Source: Lomentospora prolificans
Lineage: Eukaryota; Ascomycota; Sordariomycetes; Microascales; Microascaceae
Assembly: GCA_029532625.1 (NCBI GenBank)
Contig: JARFXM010000004.1
Coordinates: 2,046,001-2,110,000, forward strand
DNA length: 64,000 nt
Reading direction: 5' to 3'
The notes beneath the pieces are model-generated. The model was not told the DNA's origin and did no database searches. It was given only the letters and a program-made list of their open reading frames with translations. Shown piece by piece: positions 1 through 11,696 of the stretch (positions within the stretch are counted from its first letter, which is position 1; every line of letters starts with the position of its first letter). Position numbers and translations under genes: made by a program.

Positions 1-845
1 GTATTTCTAATCGGACGGATCAAGACACCGCCGACGCCTCGGACCACGTTGGTGCCGCAAACGCTTTAGCCAAGGGTCTCCGAGAAGGCCACTCTCCCTC
101 CCGCCCAGGCTACTGGCTTCACACCGGTGGCACCGGCATTCTTACCTACTTCGACTCGGAAGTGCATAAAACCCACGGCGAGCCTTCCTCCCAAATCTTT
201 GACGACTGGGATGGCGTCTCCGAGCTCGTTAACCTCCCCGCCGCCGCCTTCCACCGCAACGTCGACGAGATCGTCCTCCGCGCTGGAACCGAGCATGCCG
301 ACAGCGTCAAGACCGCCATCGTCTGCCCACCCACCATTTACGGCGTCGGCAGAGGGCCAGTGTCCGGCCGGGGCAGGCAGGCGTACGAGCTCGCCAAGTT
401 CATCCTGTCCGAGGGCTACGTGCCGAGGGTCGGGCGCGGCTTGGCGCGCTGGAACAACGTGCATGTGCATGACCTGAGCGGGCTATTCGACGCCCTGGTG
501 CGCGCTGCCACAGACCCCGCGCGGGTCGATGACGCTGAGCTCTGGGGCGCGAGGGGTTATTACTTGTGCGAGAACGGCGAGCACATCTGGGGGGAGTTTG
601 CTGAGTTTGTCGGGAAGCAGGTCGTCGAGCTGGGCTATGCGGAGAAGGCGCTCGAGGTGAGGCAGCTAAGTATCAAAGACGCACTCAATTCTTCTGCCGG
701 CTTTGAGGCTGCGAGCTGGGGCTGGAATTCTCGGGGAACGGCCACGAGGGCGAGGAAAGTGCTCGGCTGGCGCCCGCTGGCGCGGAGCATATGGGATGAG
801 GTTCCTGACATTGTTCACTCAGAGGCGGCCCAGTTGGGCCGTTGA
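1..845 (+). CDS. NAD-dependent epimerase/dehydratase family protein (5' truncated by window edge)
   Basis: The frame is open from position 3 to the TGA at 843-845, giving about 280 C-terminal residues; the start and the N-terminal Rossmann glycine motif lie before the window. The visible part fits extended or atypical short-chain dehydrogenases of fungi: a segment ending in YWLHTGGTG, then CPPTIYGVGRGP (the substrate-side loop after the active-site region), then a C-terminal domain with the WNNVHVHDLS motif shared by NmrA/epimerase-like proteins. It probably uses NAD(P) in the cytosol; the substrate cannot be told from sequence. No intron is visible in this part. Family assignment is firm; the specific reaction is unknown. 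Confidence 0.8.
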   Translation, partial: ISNRTDQDTADASDHVGAANALAKGLREGHSPSRPGYWLHTGGTGILTYFDSEVHKTHGEPSSQIFDDWDGVSELVNLPAAAFHRNVDEIVLRAGTEHADSVKTAIVCPPTIYGVGRGPVSGRGRQAYELAKFILSEGYVPRVGRGLARWNNVHVHDLSGLFDALVRAATDPARVDDAELWGARGYYLCENGEHIWGEFAEFVGKQVVELGYAEKALEVRQLSIKDALNSSAGFEAASWGWNSRGTATRARKVLGWRPLARSIWDEVPDIVHSEAAQLGR

Positions 846-1032
846 GGAGCGCAGCCGGATACGATCGGACTTGGAACGAAATGGTGCTTGGGAACGATGG
901 CGGCCAGATAAGCCTTTTGAAGAATTATCTTAGCTACCCCTGCTTTAATCAGTGCAGGAGTTGAGTGTCCTTGACATAGGTGATGAATACCACTGGGAAG
1001 AATGGCTACGGATGCAACTATTCCTCGAGCTA

Positions 1033-4000
1033 TCAAGTGGTTGCAATGCCTAGCTTCTCTACCACGCTCTTAATAGCATCTTTGTTTGCCCTCCCCCAAT
1101 CAACACTCTTCAGCTCGGACCCTGCTGGTGTTTCCTCACCCTCTTCGTTGAAAAGGCTCCACAATTCATCAATCACGTAGGTGCGGACCCTTGGCCAAGG
1201 GTGATACAGCAAAGCTCCAAGCCTCTTCTTGGATTCCGCGATACCCTCTTCCGCTCGCTTCATCTTCACATGCCTTTTATCTTCCTCGGCTATCCGTGCA
1301 ATTCCTCCATAAACCTTGATGCACGTCTCGAGTTTGCGGACATTGCTACTCTTATAACTCGATTTCTGTGTCAGCAGTGTGAGTGTCCGCGCGTCAACCT
1401 GGCCCGATTTCTGCATCAGCCCGACGTTGAGAAGAAACGAGATGATCTCCAGGGTAGGGATCAGGAGTCGGTCCTGTCCCTGACGATCTCGCAGGTTCTG
1501 CATCAATGCCGAGCAAACGCTATCCAGCTTTTCCTGGGACTCTTCACAAAACTCGCATAGTAGCTCTCTACTGACAATGACAAGGCTCTCGTTTCCAGTG
1601 TCGGCAGATGTCACGTAGCCGGCAAGCAGCTCACACATCCACGCAGATTGGTCTGCCTTGACTAACTGTGAGATGAGAGGTAAGAGGCAGTCTGTCTCAA
1701 AGATTCGAAGGAGAAAATCAAAATACTCTGTGGATGAAGGCGTAAACGTCTGGAAACTCCCCACAAAGCTAAGATTTGATGACCGAGGTTAGATTCAACT
1801 TCTGGTAAACGTATCGTCGCGGACGTTCAAAGAACATTACTTACTCGGGGTGAATTAGCAGGGCCAGAGTTTTATGGGCTTCATTTCTCACTCTGTCTAG
1901 CTTTTCGGCCGCGAGGCGCAACACGCTCAGAAACAGAGCAGACACAGTTCTCTGAAGCCACTCATGATCTGAAGGCGGAGCATTTCTGATAGATTGCCAC
2001 ATGGTCCTAGTGGCCTTCAAGGATCCACCCCGTAGATACGCGCCGATATCACCACGAGACGTGGCAGTATAGTCGTTTAGGCCCTCCATGAGCAATCCAA
2101 GGAATCGGCGTGGTTCCTTGCGCAGAATATTGCTTCGTGCTAGGCTACTAAGAAGCGATGACTTCACCTCTAAATTTTTTTCGGTAACCCATCTTTGAAG
2201 TAGAGAGTCACAGATGAGGTTGGCAGCGTCGATTCCCTCCATCCCTGTCGCGTAGCAAATCGGATACGCCATAGCGACGGCATGGAAATAGCCGGTAGCA
2301 TCGTGGAGCTTCGATGAGTGAACTTTCACGAGTTCTGCCCAGTTCCGTACTTGCGTGGCACGATCAGTCGGTCGCGAGAGAACGAGATACGTTAGAGCCG
2401 CTCGTGGAATGGCATCTACCAGTTCCTCCGACTCTTCATCTACTATCTCTAACCAGGATGGTAAAACCTCCCCGAGAGCAGTGACTAGCCCCTCCGACTC
2501 TCGATCGGCAAGCTGTTCGGTGTCGAAGGCAGCCATAACTGCTAGAAGCTCTCGGTTGATCTCCTTTCCAATAAGTGATTGCCCGGTCCGTAGATGAGCC
2601 TCCCACGTGTTGTTCCATTCTGCTCTTGTGAGAATGGCTGCTTGGAATATTGCTAAGGAGGATACCACGAGCCTACTAGCTGCTTCGGCCGCTAATTCTT
2701 GGCGGCGAAGTGTCGAGCTTCTTAGAGCCTCGAGGATATTGATCATAGAATTCACCATCCTACAGAGAAGACCGCGGAACTCGTCCAAGTCCAAAATATT
2801 GTTTTTCGAAAGAAGAGTGACAGTCTCCGGAATCTTATCAAATACTGAGGCAAGCGACAGTAAAAGGCCGTGGCGTTCTTCGGCTTGACGGGGTTTCAGC
2901 TTTTGTATATGGCGGATGATCGTGTTGACAGAGTCAGTTAAACGTCGAAGTGCACCCTCTTGATTGAGCGATGCGAGTTGAAATGTTATAGCACCAAATG
3001 AGGTGCCCGCAGCGCGCCGAGCTCCTGCATCCGCATCCCCAACACCCCTCCATCCAAGAAGAGAGTCCAAGAGGGCTTCACCGTAGCGAATTGATAGGTT
3101 TGTTGCCTGAATGGCGACATCATGAAGAGCTCTCGACCTCAGCGCAACAGCATGGTAGTCCACAGTTTGCACAAGCCAAATACCTTGTTCAACGGTATCC
3201 GGATGTCGGCCAACGAGTTCCTGAAGAGCAGCGGAAGACCCGCGTCGAATATTGCCCGCTGGGTCACGAGAAGCCGCAACAGTGAGTTCCGTCGCTAGCA
3301 CTTGAAGAATAGTCGAGTCTGGGGGATGTGACTTGGCGGCAAAAACGGAATCAACCGGAATTTCTAGTAGTTCCTGAGTAGTATATCTCCTGGCCAGCGC
3401 CCAGATGCCGAAGCAGGCAGCGTCACGCACGTTGCTTCCAATAGACCCTCCGGAGGTACTTCTCTGCTCGAAGGACAATCCGAGCAGGAGTGCGTGAATA
3501 ATGTCAGAGAGCTGATTAGGAGGTGGAGAGCGTCGATATAAGAGGTGAGACAAGGTCAGCATCAAGCCGTGCCACTCTAGGGGATCCACGGAGGATAAAT
3601 CACGAATTAACTTTCCATCTGGATTAGTAGGGTCCTTCGTCCAAACCACTCTGCGATTCAGCGAGTCCAGGACAGCCTCGACGACCTGGGAGGCCATATC
3701 CGGATCAAGGCGCAAAGTGATGATGCTCAGAGCCTTACTAGCTGCGAAGCGTACGGGCGTGTCATTGTCTGATAGCTTTTCCAGAAGGGTACCAATGCAA
3801 GTCTCAACCAACTCTGTGCCCTGCACTGTCTGCGGCTGTCTTCTAAGGACCAACACGGCAATCGAACGCATAACCTTAATCACAATCTTCCTTGCGAAGG
3901 CAGAGCCGTTGACGGCCTCATAATTCGGAAAACCCGTTCCGTCGCTGGTAATCGAACTGATGGCGTGGAAGATACGGAGAAGGTACTTGTCCATGTCTGA

Positions 4001-4971
4001 TGTGTCCATAGAAGACCGAAGAATACCGGCAAGGTATGATAGCACACCGATGAAGTGGTAAGGAGATTCTGTGAGTGGATCATTGCTCGGTCGCAAGACC
4101 CAGAGAGACCAGTTAACTAGAGCATCTAGTAGACCTAGCCTTTGCATATCCGTTCGCATTGACACACGTACGAGCAATTCCTTTGCAGCATCACGCTCTT
4201 TTCCAGGGGATGAGAGGTATTTGAAAGCCAGAGGAAGAAGCCTTAGGGTGATACCTGGTAGATTTGGCGGCCAATTGAGGCCGGGAATAGCCGGTACGGT
4301 GACCTCATTGAGGTCTACTGATGAGATGGAGGCGAGATCGAATGGCGCAAATAGAAGATGAGATAGCCAGAGAAGCGTGAAGTACCTCTCCTGCCAAGTC
4401 CATTTGAGTGGGTCATTGGGGTTCTGAAGGTCCACAGGAAGCTTCTCGGCTTCCTCGAGGGCAGACAAGAGTTGCTCGAGACACTTCGTTTCCGAGCTAA
4501 GAAACCTCACTATGACCTTCTCGCCGCGAATCTTACAGAATGAGTATAACAACCTGGCTACGGCACGAGGGACGGGCTCCAAGAGTTTCGACCCCGCCAA
4601 CACAGCACTTGTGCGGGCCCTGGCGGCGAGTGACTGGAGATAAGCTTCCGATAGCACAGGGATGAACTTGGATAGATGAGGGTCAAGCAACTGGGGCAAC
4701 TCTTGGAAGGGAGCCAGTAGCTAAGCACACCATGAGTGAGTGATAATTGAATGGTCAGCCAGTGTAGGAAACTACACGGAAATGGGCGCGCGGCACAAAC
4801 CTTGTGATTCAATTTGAAAGTCTCCCACGTGCGGACCCGCGTCCGGAGACGCGTTCCTCCGTGGCCGTCCGGCTTCCGAAGAAACGTCGGGAGCGACCGC
4901 TCAAACTCGGCAATAAGCTCTGCCGACTCCTTCTGCAGCTTGATGTCGCCTTCTTCGTCTTTGGCGTCCAT
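1033..4971 (-). CDS. Tubulin-folding cofactor D (TBCD/Alp1 family)
   Basis: Three exons read on the minus strand: 4971-4801, 4720-1845 and 1768-1033, giving 1260 residues (human TBCD is about 1190). Introns are 80 bp (GTTTGT...TTAG) and 76 bp (GTAAGT...TTAG) and both joins keep frame. The protein is almost entirely helical HEAT/ARM-like repeats, with the cofactor D core in the second half and a C-terminal segment after the last intron (joined as HPDFVGSF). In the family, cofactor D holds beta-tubulin and with cofactors C and E assembles alpha/beta heterodimers in the cytosol. The start at 4971 (MDAKDEEGD) is the first ATG in frame. It is divergent from the ABC transporter gene, 1.26 kb away. 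Confidence 0.9.
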
Positions 4972-6229
4972 TGACGATCAGGGTCGAGCAGGAGGTCAAC
5001 ACCGTTCCTACCCACGCTTCGTGTGATCTCTCTGTTTGAAGTAACGATATTTCCTCGTCTGGAGGATCTTGGCGAGTCATCAAGCCCGGCCTCGCGCTGT
5101 TAGGCAACGATTTGAAAGGACCTCAGGTTCGAACGGATTACCAAGCATGCATGCGTCTGGGCGTGCTTTCAACCGCAGCTTGATGCTTCTAGGTGCATGA
5201 AACTGTGCATGGGGTAGTTTCCGCACACTGTGCCACACTGGCAGGGCACTGTCCATTCTTCGGACTCACAGGAAGCTGCAAGCCCTGCGGTGGAGCCTCG
5301 ACCCTTCACTTTCGTACTTCGCCAGCAAGGCTACAGGCTCATTGGCCAAGGGCCAGCCAGCGCCACCCCCACTACCTCAGGAGGAAGGAAGATGGTGGAT
5401 GTATAATTTGAACGAGTACAGCGGGTATTCCCAGGACGGCGCGCGCCTTCCTCCACGAGACTGGAGTCCATGCGGGAACGTCATAGTAGCGTGGACGGGC
5501 AAATGCTACCACGTAGGTAGCAAGCCGATTCAGGTCAGGCGGCCTGCACGGGTTGGTGGCTGGCTCCTACAGGGAAGTTGCCGGGCGACAGGAGCCCACC
5601 AGTGGGATCTTTTCTGGAACTTTGGAAACACGCAGTTGGCGGACTTTCGGCACTTGCAAACTTTTGCCGCGTGAGCATCGATCTTCAAATGTTCTCTCTT
5701 GGAAAGAAGCTCAGGTCGAATCCAAACTGTGGCGGGTGCTGGACCTTTGCTTTCGGCTGGGCTACTCTCGCCTCCGCAGCACACTATCTCGCAATTCAAG
5801 CCCTCATTCCCGTGAATTCGCAGGGTTCAATTTATCTTTGACATCACTTCACATCCTGGAGCCTGTCCACCCCAACCACCAATTCATTTTACCTCCCCAG
5901 CCAATGGCCCTTGGGCTCGGGTGCATCTCCCGGTGGAGGGAGTCACCGGCGCCGGCAAGACCCCCTTGTGCATACATGCTTCAAGATGCAGCTTGAGGGC
6001 ACACACCGATGCCGTAACACAAAGAGCAGCTCTATCTTTTTTCCAGCCCGAGGAGCCGCCCTTTTTTTTTTTTTCTCTCCTCTCTTTCTTCTCTTTGACA
6101 TCTCAACTCCTCAATATCGATTTCCCTCCCTGGTTTGTCGTCTCCAGACAGCCTATATCCGACCCGGTTGCCAGCCAGCTTTATTTCCTAGCTGGGGGTA
6201 GTTGCTTCACCCCAGCCAATCGAGAAGCA
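4972..6229. other. Intergenic: shared upstream region of cofactor D and ABC transporter genes
   Basis: No coding frame here resembles a protein. The half nearest the transporter is pyrimidine-rich, with a run of T around 6061-6073 and CCAAT pentamers near 5901 and 6216, as expected for a fungal promoter and leader. Confidence 0.5.
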
Positions 6230-9200
6230 ATGAACAGGACATCCGCTCCTTGGTCACTGGGCAGACAGCACGTACTTTCTCCTGCTTTATTTCAACAATC
6301 TCTCCAAATCCATGAGAGTATCGGTTATTTGTTCCCAGAAAACCTTCCCCGCCCAGCTATTAGCTATTACGGCACGGACCTGAAGGTCCCAATCTCTTCA
6401 AGCACCTTGCCATGGATTCACCGTCTCGGCCATCTTGCGGAGTTGGGACACATCCAAGTAGCGCTTATTCTTTTCTCACTGCTTTCAGTCTTTCGAGCTC
6501 TCTCAAGCGTCCAGTCGAGAGGCGACAATGCTTTACATCAAAGCAATTGCTATTCGTCATGGCGTGTCAAGAACCCGATTGCTTACGAATTGATTTCCGT
6601 GGCCACACAGGCCTTGACCGCAGGATTCCTGATAGTCTCCGTTTTGCGTGATACAACTCACTGGTCCAATGCGGCGGTCAGTATTTACACTCTTTTCTTC
6701 AGCCTTGTGCGAGTTGTTAGCCGCTCGCATTGGAGATTCATCGGTCTTCACCAGGCTAATTTCGTGTCATTTTCCCTCCTCATACTGCTTGTGTGCGCGC
6801 ATTGGCTACCTTGTATTCAAATATCCACTATTTGCCACACCAGGACTTCCCTGGGCGCAGGCTCGCTTGCCCTTGTCGTGTCTCTTGCTCTTGCATTCGC
6901 GACTCCACGAGAATGGCCCTCGCCTTTCGTGCGCCGCGATGGTCTAGGCGAAAGCTTGTTGGAGATGCCGCCCTCACCGGAGGAAACCTGTAGTTGGCTC
7001 AGCTACTACTGCAGTTACGAGTGGTTTACTCCGACAATCTGGAGAGGTTCGAGAAGTAAGCTGCAAAAAGAGAAGTTACCTAGCCTCCCGTGGTATGACC
7101 ATCCAGCACTGTTGTTAGATCACGTTCGCCGCGCTCGGGTATGGGGGAAAAATACACTCTGGACTACTTTAAAGCTTGCGCAGAGCGAGCTCGCACTTAT
7201 GACTTTCTGGATTTCCAGTGCCTTTGTCCTCGAAGTGGTCCCTCCTTTTGCGCTGTATATGCTGCTTGATTATATTGATAATCCTCAAGCTGCAGTGTAT
7301 CACCCCTGGGTGTGGCTCGCCATTATATTTCTTGGCCCAACCGCCCGATCTGTGACTTTCCAACAGTATATATTCACGTCAACACGTATCATTGTCCGCA
7401 TTAAGTCGGCCTTTACTCAAGAACTTTATCATAGGCTCCTGGAATCCCTGGAGCTCGAAGAGAACCCAAATGGAGGCGCTAACCCCTCAAAGAAGGGAAA
7501 TGAAAAGCAGATTGGAACTGCTACTGGGCGGATTGCCAACATGATTTCGAGCGACATCGACGCGATCTTCAAAGCTAGAGACGTGATTCTCGTCTGCTTC
7601 GCCACACCTCTTAACGTTACTGCCTCCATCGTCGGTCTGTACAGAATTGTCGGTTGGCCTTCTCTAGTTGCCGCCCTAATTCTAGTTACGTCTATATTTT
7701 TCAGCATTTATACCGCCCGAGCAATGGCGCGCGCCCAGTTTAAAATACGAGACGCTCAAGATTCTCGTATCTCTCTCATCTCCGAGTATTTATCTTTGAT
7801 CAAAGCTATCAAATATTTTTCTTGGGAGAGGTTTGCTACTGCCAAGATCCAAGCATCCCGCGAATTCGAGCAAAGGTATATCTGGAGGCATGTTGTACTC
7901 AACACCTTGATCAACGTCATCAACAGCGCTTTTCCCTACGCAGCTCTCCTTTCCATACTCTTTTTACGCGTCATAGTGCAAAAGAAGCCCCTCCCCTCAT
8001 CGGTGGCGTTTACGACAGTGGCTCTTGTAAAGAACGTACGCAGTCGACTGAACATGGCGGCATTCATGTCCCGGAACATCACAGCTGCCATCGTGGCTTT
8101 CAAGCGCCTCGACAGCTACTACGACCGCTGCCAACCTCTTCAACAATACCCTTCAGGCCCATTGTGCATACAGGGAGGCTCATTCTCGCCCAGTGGCACC
8201 GCATCATTCAAACTCCAGGACATTAACATAGAGTTCGTCGAAAATGGCCTCAATGTTGTCACAGGGCAAAGTGGATGTGGCAAAACGACACTGCTTCTCT
8301 CTCTTCTCGGTGAGACAATAAAAGGATCTGGCTTGGTGACAAGGCCTCGGGACGTCGGCTATGCCCCGCAAACCGCTTGGCTACTGAACGATACCATAAA
8401 AAAAAACATCATACTTGAGGAAGCCTTTGAGGCAGCTCGTTACCGCAGAATTATCGAATGTTGTTGCTTAGAACCCGATTTCGACCAGCTCCTAGCGGGT
8501 GACCAAACCCTTGCTGGTGAGAATGGCACCACTCTTTCCGGAGGACAGAGGGCCCGAGTTGGCCTAGCCAGGGCTCTATATTCTAAAGCCTCAGTACTTC
8601 TCCTTGACGATATATTTTCCGCCTTGGATGCCAAAACCGCTGCAAAAATTTGGGAACTTTCATTCTGTAGCGACCTCTTAAAGGGTCGCACGGTAGTTCT
8701 CGTGACCCAAGTTCCCTGGATCGCGGCTCAGTCGGACCTTGAGATCATGTTGGAGAACGGACAGATCAAATCCACAGAAAAGCATCTCGGTGTTGTTAGA
8801 AAGCCGGTCTCTGTGGAGATAGCTTTGGCTACAGACGCGGGTCTAAACGCACCTGATGATAGTAACATGGGTGGCAACATGATATCGCCAGCAGCAGGAA
8901 AAGATCGCAGCGTCGACCTTGTTAATGCTGAAATGCAAGCACGCGGCGCAGCTCGTATGGTTTGTAAGTGCTATGGTTGCATTGACAAATCCTTATGTGT
9001 TGACACCCGATTCTAGACGGAAAGTACATCGCATATTGGGGTCACCCAGCCTTTGTGGCCGCCTGCGTAGTGATGATTGTTATCGGAGCCGCTACTGTTC
9101 CGTTGGGTAACTTATGGCTTGCCATATGGACCGAAGCCTATGACAAAGAAAGGATCATTGATATTGCCTATTACCTCGGAGTCTACGCGGCTATTATAAT

Positions 9201-11100
9201 GGGCGAGGTCGTACTGACCAATGTGCCTCTAATCATGAGCAAATACGGTGGTTGGGTCGCCGCTCGTACAATTCATGGCCGGCTCGTTCAATCTGTCATG
9301 AATGTCTCCCTAACTTGGTACACTGACATACCCATCGGTAGGGTAGTCAATCGATTCTCACGCGACATCGCTGCTCTAGACAATAACCTGTCGTACTTGG
9401 CAAACATGGTGTTATGGCTGGTCGTAACCCTCATCTACCGCCTTGCGTCCATTAGCTCGGTCCTTCCAGTGTTTATCATACCGTCAGCAATAACCTGTTT
9501 TATAGGACTTATAGTGGGAGAAATGTACACTCGAACTGGTGTCGTTCTACGCCGTCTCGATTCATCTACGCAGTCACCTGTGTTTTCTCAATTCGCAGAT
9601 ACTCTCACCGGGTTGGCTGTGATCCGCGCTCGCGAAGGAATGCCGGCGAAATTTGGTAGAATTCTTATAGAACGACTACTGCTGTGGTCAACCGCCGCCG
9701 AGTCACTATACAATGCCAATCGGTGGGTGGGCGTTAGAATCGACCTCGTTACCTCCTTAGTGTCTCTTGGGGCAGGTATCATCGCTCTAACCAAGTCGGA
9801 TACCACCACTTCCGGACTCATTGGCTTTTCTCTGCTCAACGCAACGGGCCTTAGCACTACTATCCTCCTCCTAGTTCGATCAATGAATGATTTGGAAGTC
9901 GAGCTACAGAGTGTGAGTCTGTCCATGTTTTCGCTCCACAGCTGCAACTGACACCAAAATCTAGTTTGATCGTTTACAAGAGTATCTAGAAGTGGAGTCT
10001 GAGGATGCTTCTGATGATCCTCTGCCTGAAGAAGGCTCTTCTGAAAGCAACATAGGTCCTACCATACCCCGTAACTGGCCAAGCAAGGGTGAGATTGAAT
10101 TCCGGGACGTTACAATTCGGTATGATCTAGATGGGCCCGACATCTTGTCCAATATCAACCTCAAATTACGATCTGGAGAACGAGTAGCCGTGATTGGCCG
10201 AACCGGCTCTGGAAAGAGTACGGTGAGTGACGCCGCCTGCCAGTGTCATGCCTCTTGGCCCGCCGAAACTATGGATTTCATTCTTCGAGTGAACCGTAGG
10301 CTAACTACATGGAAATAGCTGGTCTTGTCGCTCTTAAGATTCACGCACATAGTCTCGGGAACAATCCTTTACGACGGACTAGACATTACTAAGGTGCCTC
10401 GGCGAAGGCTGCGTGAGGCTTTGACCATCATTCCACAGGAACCCGTCTTGTTCAGTGGTACAGTTGGTTCAAACTTGGATCCTACCGGTAGTGTTCCTGA
10501 AGCAGTCCTGCAAAAGGTCATCCAATCAACCAAGTCTATCGCATCTTTCCAGTACCGACGATCACCACAAGACGACTCTGAGGGTCAGAACAGCGACTCC
10601 CGACAAAACTGCTTTTCGGAGCCGTCAGAAGGCCTCAAGCTATCGAGCCCAGTGTCAGCCAAGGGTGAGAATTTCTCTCACGGCCAACGCCAGGTTCTCT
10701 CACTCTGCCGCGCGCTGGTCCGGAAGAGCAAGCTTATGCTTCTAGACGAGGCGACCGCAAACATGGACCATGAGACGGATAGGGCAATCCAGGAGGTGTT
10801 GAGCCGAGAGGTTGAGGAAGGCGACCAAGACCGATCACTTGTCACAATTGCTCATCGTTTGACAACTATCCTCAACTACGATAGGGTTGTGGTCATGGGT
10901 GATGGAAAGATTCTCGAGTAAGTTGAAATTTTCCAATCCCCTCTGTGCATTGAGGTCAGATGGCTGATGAGAGGGATAGGACGGGAAACCCCAGAGACTT
11001 ATATAAGGCACAAGGCCATTTCTACAATATGGTGCAGCATGGTGGTGATGGCGATGCATTCAAATTACTTGGAGAAAAATGGAGACCTGAGAGAGAGTAG
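6230..11100 (+). CDS. Full-length ABCC-type (MRP-like) ABC transporter
   Basis: Five exons: 6230-8963, 9017-9912, 9965-10222, 10319-10917 and 10980-11100, giving 1535 residues, the usual size of ABCC exporters. Introns are 52-96 bp and all joins keep frame. Order: an N-terminal membrane domain of hydrophobic helices (about residues 60-230), TMD1 (about 320-610), NBD1 (Walker A GQSGCGKTT near 680, signature LSGGQRA near 770, Walker B LLLDD near 790), TMD2 (about 920-1190) and NBD2 (GRTGSGKST near 1288, FSHGQRQ near 1414, LMLLDEAT near 1436, IAHR near 1473). The two sites are unequal: NBD1 has Asp in place of the catalytic Glu and VTQV where the switch His is expected. It likely exports conjugates, drugs or metabolites across plasma or vacuolar membrane; the substrate is unknown. 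The start is the first ATG in frame; the frame is also open upstream without an ATG. Confidence 0.92.
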
Positions 11101-11696
11101 GCGTGCGGGTAAGGTCACTATGTTCACATGGGATGGCAATGGTTCTAGAATAGCCGTTTTTAAACGAAGGCACACAAAAAGTTCAAGTTAGCCTAATTTA
11201 AATGAGCTGAGTTTTCTACGAGACGACCCGTCATGAGGAAAGTATCAACAATAATTTCATCTGTCGTAAAGCTCTCCCAATAGTTAATACCATTTTCCCC
11301 CAGTAACGCCAAGGTGCTGGTGAATAATGTAATGATACCTCCTGTCAACAGGCGGAAGGAAGTGCGAGAGTCCATGCATCGAACCGTGTGCTTATATAAG
11401 CATGGCTCGTGCGGCATTCCGTTCTCAACATCAGCCCACTCCCGAAAGTGCAGGAAGCAGCTGGTTTTTCAATTGAGGATCCCCTTCATGACAGTCTCTT
11501 CCACGCCTTCAACCAACGATCTCGAGCTGAACGACGTCCCAAAATCTGTGACCTACTAGCGATTGAGAGATATACCTAAGGAAAAAAAAACGATCTCGGT
11601 GTTCTAGTGCGCGCCTAACCTGACTCTCTACTTCCGGCGGTTGCCGATCTCTTCCCGCCAACCGTCCAATATTTTTACCAGCATGGGGCGCTCGTG
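11101..11696. other. Intergenic between ABC transporter and helical-repeat gene
   Basis: I see no gene here. It holds the transporter 3' end and the short promoter of the next gene, with an A-run around 11581-11590. Confidence 0.5.

Noticed and set aside
5342..5674. 110-codon plus-strand frame upstream of the ABC transporter
   Set aside because: Its start is not ATG, composition is not protein-like, and the position fits the promoter region.
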